From: a virus
Strand: one strand, 5' to 3'
IMG/VR virus record: IMGVR_UViG_3300027733_000006
Span: 1 to 36,986 of that record
DNA length: 36,986 bases
This document shows positions 29,162 through 36,986 of the stretch, piece by piece (position 1 is the stretch's first letter; every line of letters starts with the position of its first letter). The notes under the pieces are model-generated. The model saw only the letters and a program-made list of their open reading frames with translations, had not been told where the DNA came from and did no database searches. A program made the position numbers and the translations under genes.

Positions 29162-29445
29162 GCAGAGACACAGACGAGAACTTCCACCCGGTGTTACCGG
29201 GTGGGTTTCAGATAGCAGGCGCCATCACAGATGACGACATCACCAGCCTGCGGCTGGCGGTGGACGCAGCAGACGCCGAGGCGCGAGCGACTGCGTGGCG
29301 GCGTGTAGCGGCGGCACTGGCTCAGGCGCTTCAGGTCAGCGGCTGGGACCCACACAGCGGCGGCATGGACGCACTGGAGACGTTCAAGAGCATGTTACGG
29401 ATAGAGTACCTAGAGCACATTAGAAACGGAAGACACACCCAATGA
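29158..29445 (+). CDS. Hypothetical protein upstream of DUF3310 gene
   Basis: A 95-residue protein starting MSRDTDENFHPVLPGG. It is acidic and helical (TSLRLAVDAADAEARATAWR), with no recognised motif. ATG 29158 is chosen for its overlap with the previous stop; an in-frame GTG at 29128 lies inside the previous gene. It ends in an ATGA overlap with the DUF3310 gene. Confidence 0.6.
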   Translation: MSRDTDENFHPVLPGGFQIAGAITDDDITSLRLAVDAADAEARATAWRRVAAALAQALQVSGWDPHSGGMDALETFKSMLRIEYLEHIRNGRHTQ

Positions 29446-29669
29446 ACGACGTATACCACCCAGCGCACTACACGGAGCACCCTACCGGGGTAGAGTGCGT
29501 TGAGATAGCGGAAGCCTTCGGCTTCAACCTGGGGAACGCGATCAAGTACATTTGGCGTGCGGGGCTGAAGACGCAGGACCCGATCAAGGACCTTGAGAAG
29601 GCGGCATGGTACATCCGGCGAGAGATCAACCGGCTTTACAAGAACCGTCCTACCCCATCAGATGAGTGA
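29442..29669 (+). CDS. DUF3310 family protein
   Basis: A 75-residue protein whose whole length matches DUF3310: YHPAHYTEHPTGVECVEIAE, then FGFNLGNAIKYIWRAGLK, then IKDLEKAAWYIRREINRLY. The domain also occurs in T7 gp1.7, a nucleotide kinase-like protein, but the function of small stand-alone members is unclear. It lies between the small and large terminase genes and overlaps the large terminase start by 8 bases (ATGAGTGA). Confidence 0.88.
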   Translation: MNDVYHPAHYTEHPTGVECVEIAEAFGFNLGNAIKYIWRAGLKTQDPIKDLEKAAWYIRREINRLYKNRPTPSDE

Positions 29670-31110
29670 CCTACTGGACGGCTTGGACCAGCGGCTGGAG
29701 CTAACGCTCCTCTTGGAAGAGAGCCTGCGGCGCAAGAAGGAGCGCAAGATCGGCATGTACTTCCCGGATGAGGGTCCGCTACGGCGTGAGCTGTACCCTA
29801 AGCACCTAGCGTACTTTAAAGCGGGACGTACTTACCGTGAGCGGCTGATGATGGCGGCAAACCGTATTGGGAAGACCGAGAGCATCGGCGGGTACGAGAT
29901 AGTATTGCACATGACCGGCAAGTACCCCATTTGGTGGGAGGGCCGGCGGTTTGAGCAGCCTATCAATGCGTGGGCGGCAGGGGATACGGGGAAGACGACC
30001 CGCGACATTCTCCAGATGAAGCTACTGGGGCCGCCCGGGGAGTTCGGCACTGGCCTGATCCCAAAGGCTGACTTGCTGCGCACCACCGCGAAAGCGGGGG
30101 TGGCAGAAGCCATTGAGACCTTGAGTGTCCGACACGTCAGCGGTGGCGAATCAAGACTTACCTTTAAGAGCTACGACCAGCGGCGGGAAGCGTTCCAGGG
30201 CTCGGAGCAAGACGTGATCTGGCTGGATGAAGAGCCGCCGCTTGATGTTTACACGGAGTGTCTTTTGCGAACAATGACCAATAGCGGCATGACGATGCTG
30301 ACGTTTACGCCACTGATGGGGTTGAGCGAGACGGTCATGTCGTTTATGCCGAATGGCGAGATCCAAGAGCAGGCCTCCGGCAGCAAGTACATCGGGATGG
30401 CGACGTGGGACGATGTGCCGCACCTCTCTAAGCAACAGAAAGACGAGTTGTGGGCTTCGATCCCGCCGTTCCAGCGCGATGCGCGCTCCAAAGGCGTCCC
30501 CCAGCTTGGCTCTGGGGCGATCTATCCGGTGCCGGAGAGCGAGATTATCTGTGAAGAGTTCAACATTCCCGAGCACTGGCGGCGGTGTTACGGGATGGAC
30601 GTGGGGTGGAACCGCACGGCGGTAGTGTGGGGAGCGACAAACCCGGACTCCAACGTGACGTACCTGTACTCTGAGTACTACCGAGGCCAGGCGGAGCCGA
30701 TCATTCACTCGGAAGCGATCAAAGCCCGTGGCGAGATGCCGGGGGTAATTGATCCAGCCAGTCGCGGTCGAGCACAGACAGACGGCCAGCAGCTTCTTGG
30801 GATCTATCGGCGGCATGGGTTGGATATAACTCCGGCCCAGAACTCAGTGGAAAGCGGTCTGTACACAGTGTGGACTGCAATGTCTGCCAGCAAGCTTCGA
30901 GTTTTCCCAAGTCTAAAGAATTGGCTGAACGAGTTTCGGCTTTATCGGCGGGATGAAAAGGGTCGCGTTGTGAAGGATAATGATCATTTGATGGACGCGA
31001 CACGGTATTTAATGGTAAGTGGTTTAGGTAGAGCAGCGATTCCCGGCAAGTATACCGGCAAGAGAAACAGCTCACTAATCATGCCGGTAATCAACTTTTT
31101 TAAGAGATGA
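29662..31110 (+). CDS. Terminase large subunit (P22 gp2-like)
   Basis: The ATP-driven motor and nuclease of headful packaging. The 482-residue product (P22 gp2 has about 499) carries an N-terminal ATPase with a Walker A-type AANRIGKT (65-72), Walker B VIWLDEEP near 195, and a coupling motif in MTMLTFTPLMG. The nuclease domain has acidic residues in YGMDVGWNRT near 312, GVIDPASRG near 370, and NDHLMDATRYLM near 460. ATG 29662 is chosen because it overlaps the preceding stop; upstream in-frame sequence lies inside the DUF3310 gene and has no terminase similarity. It overlaps the portal gene by ATGA. Confidence 0.95.
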   Translation: MSDLLDGLDQRLELTLLLEESLRRKKERKIGMYFPDEGPLRRELYPKHLAYFKAGRTYRERLMMAANRIGKTESIGGYEIVLHMTGKYPIWWEGRRFEQPINAWAAGDTGKTTRDILQMKLLGPPGEFGTGLIPKADLLRTTAKAGVAEAIETLSVRHVSGGESRLTFKSYDQRREAFQGSEQDVIWLDEEPPLDVYTECLLRTMTNSGMTMLTFTPLMGLSETVMSFMPNGEIQEQASGSKYIGMATWDDVPHLSKQQKDELWASIPPFQRDARSKGVPQLGSGAIYPVPESEIICEEFNIPEHWRRCYGMDVGWNRTAVVWGATNPDSNVTYLYSEYYRGQAEPIIHSEAIKARGEMPGVIDPASRGRAQTDGQQLLGIYRRHGLDITPAQNSVESGLYTVWTAMSASKLRVFPSLKNWLNEFRLYRRDEKGRVVKDNDHLMDATRYLMVSGLGRAAIPGKYTGKRNSSLIMPVINFFKR

Positions 31111-33122
31111 ACGAAGACAAATTGGCTGAGATTCACCAGAAAGCACGGGCTGAGTTCGATCAAGTCCAGTCTGCTCTGTACCAGGAGCGGATGAATTGTC
31201 TGGGGGATCGGCGTTTCTGTTCACTGACCGGCGCACAGTGGGAGGGACCACTTGGTCAACAGTTCGAGAACAAGCCGCGCTTTGAAGTCAACAAGGTCCA
31301 CATGGCGGTGCAGCGGATCATTAACGAGTACCGAAACAACCGGATTGGAGTGCTGTTTGTCTCTAAAGAGGGCGAGGAATACGACAAGCTGGCGGATACC
31401 TGTGCCGGTTTGTACCGGGCGGATGAGCAGACGCCTACGGCGGATGAAGCCTACGACAATGCCTTTGAAGAAGCGGTGATGGGCGGCTTTGGAGCGTGGC
31501 GGCTTCGCACCGAGTACGAGAACGACGAGGATCCCGAGGAAGACAAGCAGCGCGTGTGCATCGAGCCGATCTTTGACGCGGACTCTAGCGTGTACTTTGA
31601 TCTGGGAGCCAAGCGCCAGGACAAGGCAGACGCGAAGCGTTGCTGGGTTCTTACCAGCATGACGCGGGAAGCTTACAAGGCAGAGTTTGATGATGACCCA
31701 TCGACGTGGCCTAAGACTATCACGCGCAGTCAGTTCGATTGGTATACGCCCTCAATCGTCTACGTTGCCGAGTACTACGTCGTCGAGGAAGTCTCCGAGC
31801 AGGTCCGTATCTACAAGAACATTGACGGCAAGGAAGAGTCTTTGAAGCCGGACGAGCTTTATCAGGAAGAACAGATGCTTGCGACCGGCTGGAAAGAGGT
31901 TCGGCGCAAGAAGATCAAGGCTCGCAAGGTCCACAAGTACATCATGTCCGGGGCCAAGATCCTTGAGGACTGTGGGTACATTGCTGGGAAGAACATCCCG
32001 ATCATTCCAGTGTACGGCAAGCGTTGGTTCGTGGACAACGTGGAGCGGTGCATGGGCCATGTGCGGCTGGCTAAAGACGCGCAGCGGCTCAAGAACATGC
32101 AGCTCAGTAAACTGGGCGAGATTGCAGCTCTCTCCGCGATGGAGAAGCCGATTCTGCTTCCTGAACAGATCGCCGGCCATCAGCTCATGTGGGCCGAGGA
32201 CAACCTAAAGAACTACCCGTACCTGCTGATCAATCCGATTACGGATGCCAACGGCAACCCGGCGGCTGGCGGACCGGTGGCGTACACCAAACCTCCCTCG
32301 ATCCCGCCGTCAATGGCTGCACTGCTCCAGATCACGGAAGCCGACATGCAGGAAATTCTTGGTTCCCCTCAGCAGGGCGACAAGATGGTGAGTCATCTAA
32401 GTGGAAAGACCGTTGAGCTTATCCAGCAACGGCTTGATATGCAGACGTTTATCTACATGAGCAACATGGCTAAGGCTATCAAGCGGTGTGGGGAAGTGTG
32501 GCTTTCGATTGCTCGCGACATCTTTGTGGAGCAGGGCCGGAAGATGAAGTCTGTCACTCAAAACGGCAAGATGGAACCGGTTGAACTGATGAAGCCTGTC
32601 GTCAACGACGAGGGCGAGATTGAGTACGAGAACGACATGTCCTGTGCTGATTACGACGTGCAGGTGCTTGTCGGGCCAAGCGGCCAGACCAAGCGGCAGG
32701 CTACGGTTCGGGCGCTTACAGACATGATGACAATGACCCAGGATCCTGAGATGACCCAAGTCTTGTCCTCGATGGCTATGCTGAACATGGAAGGCGAAGG
32801 CATTGAAGATGTTCGCGACTACTTCCGCAAGAAGCTGCTTCGTATGGGGGTACTTAAGCCTACCGACACAGAAGCTCAAGAACTTGCCCAGGAGGCTCAG
32901 AACGCCAAGCCAGACCCCCAGGCACAGTACTTGCAGGCGGCAAGCGAGCAGGCCATCGCACAGGCCTCCAAGGCGCAGGCTGACAGCATTCTTTCTGTGG
33001 CTAAGGCCGAGGAAACTCGGGCTAAGACCACAGAAACGCTCTCCAAGGTCAGTATGGCTGACCAAGAGCGGATCTTTGCGCTAGCAGATCGGCTGACAGC
33101 GCCAGCCCCGCAGATGCAATAG
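31107..33122 (+). CDS. Portal protein (P22 gp1-like)
   Basis: Forms the dodecameric ring at the special vertex through which DNA passes. The 671-residue protein (P22 gp1 has about 725) shows the P22-type portal pattern: GAQWEGPLGQQFENKPRFEV and VQRIINEYRNNRIG near 45-85, EEAVMGGFGAWRLRTEY near 120, ADSSVYFDLGAKRQDKADAK near 155-175, IPIIPVYGKRWFVDNVE near 295-310 and KLGEIAALSAMEKP near 333. The C-terminal 60 residues are an Ala/Gln helix rich enough to be a barrel-like extension (QAASEQAIAQASKAQADSIL). It follows the large terminase with an ATGA overlap. Confidence 0.93.
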   Translation: MNEDKLAEIHQKARAEFDQVQSALYQERMNCLGDRRFCSLTGAQWEGPLGQQFENKPRFEVNKVHMAVQRIINEYRNNRIGVLFVSKEGEEYDKLADTCAGLYRADEQTPTADEAYDNAFEEAVMGGFGAWRLRTEYENDEDPEEDKQRVCIEPIFDADSSVYFDLGAKRQDKADAKRCWVLTSMTREAYKAEFDDDPSTWPKTITRSQFDWYTPSIVYVAEYYVVEEVSEQVRIYKNIDGKEESLKPDELYQEEQMLATGWKEVRRKKIKARKVHKYIMSGAKILEDCGYIAGKNIPIIPVYGKRWFVDNVERCMGHVRLAKDAQRLKNMQLSKLGEIAALSAMEKPILLPEQIAGHQLMWAEDNLKNYPYLLINPITDANGNPAAGGPVAYTKPPSIPPSMAALLQITEADMQEILGSPQQGDKMVSHLSGKTVELIQQRLDMQTFIYMSNMAKAIKRCGEVWLSIARDIFVEQGRKMKSVTQNGKMEPVELMKPVVNDEGEIEYENDMSCADYDVQVLVGPSGQTKRQATVRALTDMMTMTQDPEMTQVLSSMAMLNMEGEGIEDVRDYFRKKLLRMGVLKPTDTEAQELAQEAQNAKPDPQAQYLQAASEQAIAQASKAQADSILSVAKAEETRAKTTETLSKVSMADQERIFALADRLTAPAPQMQ

Positions 33123-33149
33123 TTCTTGCATTCTGTGTCAGTTTTACCC

Positions 33150-34004
33150 ATGAATACAAACCAAGAGGCAGTAGATACCGCCACAACATCGGAACCGGAA
33201 GAAGTCCTACTAAAGCAATCAGAGGCCGCGCAAGCGGAGCCTGAGACGCAGACGGAAGACGCTGGAGAAGAGCTTGTGGTGACTATCGCAGGGGAATCGC
33301 CGCCCCCGGAAGAGGAAGAGAAGCAGGCACCCGAATGGGTGCGTAACCTGAGAAAAAGCTACCGAGAGCTACAACGCGAGAAGCGTGAGCTTGAGGAAAA
33401 GCTCAAGACGGTATTACCGGCAACAGAGACAAATCCTGTTGATCCCGGACGCAAACCGACACTTGAGGCGTGTCATTACGATTTGGATAAGTTCGAGAAC
33501 GAACTTGCTGGTTGGTTTGAGCGCAGGCGGCAGTCTGAAGAGGCTGTGGCCAAGCAAAGATCCAAGCAACAAGCCGAACAGGAATCTTGGCAGAAGAAGT
33601 TGGAAGGCTACAACCAGTCTAAGACTGGCTTGAAAGTGTCTGATTTCCAAGACGCCGAGGAAACAGTTCTCGAAAGTCTAAGCGTAACGCAACAAGGCAT
33701 TATTCTTCAGGGCGCCCAGAACCCCGCTGTAATGGTTTATGCCCTCGGCAAAAACCTAAAGAAAGCCAAGGAACTGGCAGAGATCACGGACCCAGTGAAA
33801 TTCGCGTTCGCTGTTGCGAAACTCGAAACTCAACTGTCTGTAACATCTCGAAAAGCACTCCCTCCTCCTGAAAAACGAATTACAAGCAACGGTAGTCTTG
33901 ATACTTCCAGCGTTCAGTTGGATCGGTTGCGTGACGAGGCGGCACGCTCCGGGGACTTCACCAAAGTGATCGCCTATAAAAAGCAGTTAAAAAACCAATC
34001 CTAA
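33150..34004 (+). CDS. Scaffolding protein (P22 gp8-like position)
   Basis: Guides coat assembly and leaves before DNA entry. The 284-residue protein (P22 gp8 has about 303) is acidic at the N-terminus (EEVLLKQSEAAQAEPETQTE) and helical with a coiled coil (RKSYRELQREKRELEEKLK near 67-85, and ERRRQSEEAVAKQRSKQQAE near 125-145), with a basic C-terminal segment (DFTKVIAYKKQLKNQS) that could bind coat as the helix-loop-helix of gp8 does. ATG 33150 is chosen over an in-frame TTG at 33126. It lies between portal and coat as in P22. Sequence identity to gp8 is not evident; the call rests on position, size and design. Confidence 0.85.
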   Translation: MNTNQEAVDTATTSEPEEVLLKQSEAAQAEPETQTEDAGEELVVTIAGESPPPEEEEKQAPEWVRNLRKSYRELQREKRELEEKLKTVLPATETNPVDPGRKPTLEACHYDLDKFENELAGWFERRRQSEEAVAKQRSKQQAEQESWQKKLEGYNQSKTGLKVSDFQDAEETVLESLSVTQQGIILQGAQNPAVMVYALGKNLKKAKELAEITDPVKFAFAVAKLETQLSVTSRKALPPPEKRITSNGSLDTSSVQLDRLRDEAARSGDFTKVIAYKKQLKNQS

Positions 34005-34007
34005 GTT

Positions 34008-35276
34008 ATGGCCAATTCATTCAGCAAAGAAGAACGTGTAGCGTTTGAGAACCTCCTCGAAGGGTTTCAAGACGCTCTAGTCCTGTCCCGCAACGTCTCG
34101 ATCTACAACACGGATCAGACGATGATGGAACGCACCAACAACACCATCTGGAGGCCGCAGCCTTATGTCTCCCGGTCCTATTCCGGTACGGATATGACCT
34201 CGAACTTCACGGACTACACCCAGCTTTCCGTCCCTGCGACGATTGGTTTCAACCAGTCTGTGCCTTGGATTATGACGGCTACGGAACTCCGTGACGCCCT
34301 TCAGGAATCCCGTCTCGGTGACGCTGCCAAGCAGAAGCTGGCCTCCGACATCAACGTCGCTGTGCTGAACGTCGCTTCGGCTCAGGGAACGCTCGTTGTG
34401 AAGCGCGTGTCTGCCGCTAGCGGCTTTGATGACGTCGCCCAGTGCGAGGCTATCTTCAACGAGCAGGGCGTTAACGACTTTGATCGTTACCTCGCGCTTT
34501 CCACTCGTGACTACAACGGCATGGCAAGCAACCTGGCTGGTCGTCAGACGCTTCAGGGCAAAACGCTGACAGCTTATGACCGCGCCTTCATCGGCCAGGT
34601 CGCAAGCTTCGGCACCTACAAGCTCGACTACGCCAACCGCATCGCGGCTGCTGCTGGTTCCGGCATCACGATTGATACTCGTGACTCGGCTGTGAACTAC
34701 CAGGTGCCCAAGGCTGTTACGTCCTCACCGACGACGGCAGAGCGTCTCAACGTGGACAACCGCTTCCAGACGGTGACCGTGTCGAGCACGACAGGCGTGG
34801 CTGCTGGCGACGCGTTCACGATCGCGGCTGTAAACGCCGTGCATCACATCACCAAGGGCGACACTGGTCAGTTGAAGACGTTCCGCGTCATCAGCGTGAC
34901 CGACAGCACCCACATGGTGATCAGCCCCGGTATCGTTTCCAATCAGGTTCCCTCCGCCGCTTCGGCTGAGTACCAGAACTGCGTTGTGAACACCAAGGCC
35001 TCCAACAGCGCCATCGTGTTCTTGAACACGGCAGCGGCTCCGATCAACTGCTTCTGGCAGAAAGACGCGATCGAAATCCTGCCTGGTCGCTATGCGGTGC
35101 CTTCGGACGCCGGTGCAAACGTGATGCGTGCCTCCACTGATCAGGGCATCGAACTGGTCATGCAGAAACAGTACGACATCAACACGATGAAGACCCGGTA
35201 TCGTTTGGATACCATTTTCGGAGTTGTTAACAAACAGCCCGAGATGAGCGGTATCATCCTGTTCGGTCAGGCTTAG
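34008..35276 (+). CDS. Major coat protein (P22 gp5-like)
   Basis: HK97-fold shell protein, 422 residues (P22 coat has 430). Matches to the P22 family are visible along the chain: NNTIWRPQPYVSRSYSGTDM near 45-65, IMTATELRDALQESR (an E-loop/N-arm region), ASDINVAVLNVASAQGTLVV near 115-135, RLNVDNRFQTVTVSSTTGVA (very close to the P22 VNVDNRFATVTLSATTG) near 245-263, GIVSNQVPSAASAEYQNC and INCFWQKDAIEI near 345. It has an I-domain-like insert region around 225-345 as in P22. The gene has no Shine-Dalgarno sequence (CAATCCTAAGTTATG), odd for the most abundant virion protein. A strong hairpin follows the stop. Confidence 0.95.
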   Translation: MANSFSKEERVAFENLLEGFQDALVLSRNVSIYNTDQTMMERTNNTIWRPQPYVSRSYSGTDMTSNFTDYTQLSVPATIGFNQSVPWIMTATELRDALQESRLGDAAKQKLASDINVAVLNVASAQGTLVVKRVSAASGFDDVAQCEAIFNEQGVNDFDRYLALSTRDYNGMASNLAGRQTLQGKTLTAYDRAFIGQVASFGTYKLDYANRIAAAAGSGITIDTRDSAVNYQVPKAVTSSPTTAERLNVDNRFQTVTVSSTTGVAAGDAFTIAAVNAVHHITKGDTGQLKTFRVISVTDSTHMVISPGIVSNQVPSAASAEYQNCVVNTKASNSAIVFLNTAAAPINCFWQKDAIEILPGRYAVPSDAGANVMRASTDQGIELVMQKQYDINTMKTRYRLDTIFGVVNKQPEMSGIILFGQA

Positions 35277-35290
35277 TCTGACATTCACTG

Positions 35291-35325
35291 GGGGAGAGCG
35301 GTTGACTCCGCTCTCCCCTTTGTGT
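35291..35325 (+). terminator. Hairpin after the coat gene
   Basis: GGGGAGAGCGG (35291-35301) pairs perfectly with CCGCTCTCCCC (35308-35318) around a 6-base loop, followed by TTTGTGT. It may partly end transcription or protect the 3' end of the coat message, raising coat expression over downstream genes. Confidence 0.65.
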
Positions 35326-35336
35326 ATGAAGTCTTT

Positions 35337-35498
35337 ATGCCTCTCAAAAAAGGATACTCGCAGAAGACAGTCTCCAGCAATATCAGCAAGGAGATGAAGG
35401 CCGGATACCCACAGAAACAGGCTATCGCTATGGCGCTTAGTACGGCACGCAAGGCAAAGGTCGCGGCTGGAAAACCTGTTGGAAAGCTCAAGAAATGA
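35337..35498 (+). CDS. Small basic DUF6496-like protein
   Basis: A 53-residue basic protein beginning [20 protein letters not shown] and then [19 protein letters not shown]. It is very close to a short phage motif, MPLKKGxSxKTxSxNIxxxxxxGxxxxQAxAxAL, found next to head genes in many tailed phages. The role is unknown; the basic charge suggests DNA or coat contact. The stop overlaps the next ATG (ATGA, 35495-35498). Confidence 0.85.
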   Translation: MPLKKGYSQKTVSSNISKEMKAGYPQKQAIAMALSTARKAKVAAGKPVGKLKK

Positions 35499-35830
35499 CT
35501 GAGTTTCCTGCACTCGTTTACAAGGACAAAGGTAAGCACCAGCGTAAAGGCGGGACTTATGATTTTACCGGCGTCAACAACGCTGAAGAACTGGAACAGA
35601 AACTTTCTGAAGGTTGGTTCTACAATCTTGAAGATGCAATTGCTCCAGCAAAGCCAGTTGAAAAGCCCTCGCCAGAGCCCGCAAAGCCTGTTTCTGAGCC
35701 TGTTCTGGATGATTATGCTCCTGCCACACGAGAAGAGCTGGAATCTAAGGCTACTGAGCTTGGAATTAAGTTTGATGGCCGCTTTTCTGACAAAAGAATT
35801 GCACAACTGATCGAGGAAGCACTCAAATAA
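35495..35830 (+). CDS. Head-associated protein with C-terminal HeH/LEM-like domain
   Basis: A 111-residue protein. N-terminal [20 protein letters not shown] and [20 protein letters not shown] form a small domain seen in phage proteins downstream of coat genes; a Pro-rich linker follows ([16 protein letters not shown]). The C-terminus ([20 protein letters not shown], then [14 protein letters not shown]) is a helix-extension-helix motif like HeH/LEM domains in phage head-completion proteins. It probably acts in head or neck completion before gp4. It overlaps the small basic gene by ATGA and ends one base before the gp4-like ATG. Confidence 0.78.
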   Translation: MTEFPALVYKDKGKHQRKGGTYDFTGVNNAEELEQKLSEGWFYNLEDAIAPAKPVEKPSPEPAKPVSEPVLDDYAPATREELESKATELGIKFDGRFSDKRIAQLIEEALK

Positions 35831-35831
35831 C

Positions 35832-36314
35832 ATGGCTTGGACCAAACGACAGATTATTGAGCAGGCATTTGAAGAGATTGGACTCGCGTCATACGTTTTT
35901 GACCTGAATCCGAGCGAACTTCAGAGTGCGTTGCGTCGTTTGGACCTCATGGTGGCTTCTTGGCAGGCCCGAAACATTCAGATCGGTTTTCCGTTATCGA
36001 CTTTTCCTAACAACAGCGACATCAACAATCCTGTTGAGACATCTTTGACCAACAATGAAGCGATTGTGCTTAATCTGGCGGTGCGGCTGGCTCCGGGGTA
36101 TGGCAAGGTGGTTCAGCCGGAGACCAAAGTGGCCGCAAAGGCCCTTTACGATCAATTATTGATGGAAGCAGCAGCTCCTATCGAGCAGCAGTATGTTAAT
36201 ACACTGCCACTTGGTGCTGGATATAAGCGGACAGAACGTGTATTTGTAGATGCGCCTAACTTGAACCCGCTTCAGGTCGAAGGTAACGACCAGATGCTTT
36301 TTAAAAACTCATAG
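35832..36314 (+). CDS. P22 gp4-like tail accessory factor
   Basis: First head-completion protein; in P22 it forms the ring under the portal and locks DNA in. The 160-residue product (P22 gp4 has about 166) has the family plan: a helical start MAWTKRQIIEQAFEEIGLAS, SELQSALRRLDLMVASWQAR near 28-47, NNEAIVLNLAVRLAPGYGK near 74-92 (matching VFHNLACRIAPDYA), then AAKALYDQLLMEAAAPIEQQ and a C-terminal NTLPLGAGYKRT. A lysozyme motif known in some gp4 proteins cannot be shown here. It starts one base after the previous stop, with a GAGGAAG 13 bases upstream. Confidence 0.9.
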   Translation: MAWTKRQIIEQAFEEIGLASYVFDLNPSELQSALRRLDLMVASWQARNIQIGFPLSTFPNNSDINNPVETSLTNNEAIVLNLAVRLAPGYGKVVQPETKVAAKALYDQLLMEAAAPIEQQYVNTLPLGAGYKRTERVFVDAPNLNPLQVEGNDQMLFKNS

Positions 36315-36315
36315 T

Positions 36316-36801
36316 ATGGCTATTGAACGGCTCTCACTCATTGATCGCGTAACGGCATCGACTTATTTTGCCGTCAACGTCAATAACCAGGACTACCGGG
36401 CAGCGGCAGGGACTGTTTCTGACTACATTAGCAGCGTCATCGACAGTACGATTGCTCCTGAGACGATTCAGTACACGTCTCCCTCGACTTCGTTCACGTA
36501 CACGCTCACAAACAACAGCACGAGCACGTGGCTTGCGATTACGCCCACTACGACCATAGCAAGCGGCACAATCATCTTGCCGAATGTGAGTGTGGTTGGT
36601 GACGGTCAGGAGATCTTGATTACAACCACCCAGAATATTAATGGTCTAGTGATCAACGCAAATGGCGCAAGCGTAAACAACGTCCCATCTTCTCTCCAGC
36701 AGTACGAATGTTTTAAGTTGAAGTTTGAACCAATCACAAAGAAATGGTACAGAGTTCAATCTGACTGGGCCATCGACACATTTAATTTCGGAACCTACTA
36801 A
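36316..36801 (+). CDS. Virion or tail protein ending in FGTY
   Basis: A 161-residue protein. The N-terminus (MAIERLSLIDRVTASTYFAV and NVNNQDYRAAAGTVSDYISS) is a short attachment-type region. The rest is a beta-rich domain (SFTYTLTNNSTSTWLAIT, IILPNVSVVGDGQEILI, GLVINANGASVNNVP) of fibre or decoration type, ending WAIDTFNFGTY. The last four residues and the nucleotides encoding them are the same as in the proteins ending at 3589 and 8427. It starts one base after the gp4-like stop and leads into the fibre cassette. The family is not recognised; tail attachment is inferred. Confidence 0.72.
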   Translation: MAIERLSLIDRVTASTYFAVNVNNQDYRAAAGTVSDYISSVIDSTIAPETIQYTSPSTSFTYTLTNNSTSTWLAITPTTTIASGTIILPNVSVVGDGQEILITTTQNINGLVINANGASVNNVPSSLQQYECFKLKFEPITKKWYRVQSDWAIDTFNFGTY

Positions 36802-36804
36802 TTT

Positions 36805-36986
36805 ATGGGACTCGCATTTGAACCTAACTACACCAGAGGTGTAACAGTAACTCCGAATGGAACTTCACAGACTGTGACGCTCGGGTTTACTTCCGAGTCT
36901 TTGGTGTTTTCAAACTTTGGGACAACGATTGTGTACGTCGCTGTGGGTAATGTTGCTAACGGCAACAGTGTTGTGGCTTCTCCTTC
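36805..36986 (+). CDS. Small beta-rich virion protein, 5' part (continues at 1-251)
   Basis: The first part of the 101-residue gene that is cut by the window edge. Residues 1-23 (MGLAFEPNYTRGVTVTPNGT and SQT) are unique to this end; bases 36860-36986 repeat 1-127. It starts 3 bases after the FGTY gene stop. The GGAA of the upstream TTCGGAACCTAC lies 10 bases before this ATG and may act as a weak ribosome-binding site. Confidence 0.8.
   Translation, partial: MGLAFEPNYTRGVTVTPNGTSQTVTLGFTSESLVFSNFGTTIVYVAVGNVANGNSVVASP
36860..36986. repeat. Right copy of 127-bp terminal direct repeat
   Basis: Identical to 1-127; see the left copy. One copy should be removed when the genome is circularised. 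Confidence 0.95.

Noticed and set aside
29593-29661. Longer N-terminus of the large terminase
   Set aside because: The extra 23 codons lie within the DUF3310 gene and read as basic shadow sequence; ATG 29662 gives the normal family start region.
34600-34620. A fourth FGTY tag, in the coat protein
   Set aside because: It is internal (ASFGTYKLDY), uses different codons and is not at a C-terminus, so it is likely a chance match.

Overview
The window is the complete genome of a tailed phage of the P22-like podovirus type, assembled as one circular unit. The first 127 bases recur exactly as the last 127 (36860-36986), so the unit is 36,859 bp. A gene is cut at the window edge and is restored when the ends are joined. 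The virion genes match the P22 set in family, size and order: terminase, portal, scaffold, coat, gp4-like tail accessory factor, gp10-like stabilisation protein, and gp7-, gp20- and gp16-like ejection proteins, followed by a piece of tailspike. The host cannot be named. The P22-type ejection apparatus and a GH108-type endolysin suggest a Gram-negative host. Most genes, including the coat gene, have no clear Shine-Dalgarno sequence, and many have A-rich leaders. No integrase, partition gene or lysogeny repressor is recognised, so a lytic life style is likely but not proven.

Layout on the circle, starting at the packaging genes. 28149-31110 (+): a small-terminase-like gene, a repeat-rich control region of about 370 bp, three small genes and the large terminase. 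31107-36314 (+): portal, scaffold, coat, two small proteins and gp4. 36316 through the junction to 6672 (+): a host-range cassette of about 7 kb inserted between gp4 and gp10. It holds small virion proteins, a 1049-residue fibre with two collagen-like blocks, a second fibre, a small fibre-associated protein, a glycosyltransferase and a methyltransferase. 6717-14380 (+): gp10-like protein, a small coiled-coil protein, a cupin-SET fusion protein and three ejection proteins. 14380-14667 (+): a stand-alone P22 tailspike head-binding domain. 14715-16668 (+): a lysis cassette with several membrane proteins and an endolysin, closed by a strong terminator at 16688-16722.

16762-25477 (+) is the early or replication region: an HTH regulator, a Sak4-type ATPase with its usual neighbour, an SSB-like protein, an SF2 helicase, small coupled genes, a Cas4/RecB-like nuclease, a primase-helicase, an origin-like repeat region and a RusA-like resolvase. 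No DNA polymerase is seen, so the host replicase is probably used. 25464-28046 (-) is the only leftward block: seven small genes of mostly unknown function in two runs, with a 550-bp non-coding repeat-bearing stretch and a leftward terminator between them.

Most genes are packed with ATGA-type stop/start overlaps, implying long translationally coupled operons. The less ordinary points are the cupin-SET fusion protein among virion genes, an identical FGTY C-terminus on three unrelated virion-region proteins, the tailspike anchor without a spike, a cloverleaf-like RNA ending in seven T directly at the helicase start codon, and two repeat-rich intergenic regions that look like an origin and a packaging or operator region.
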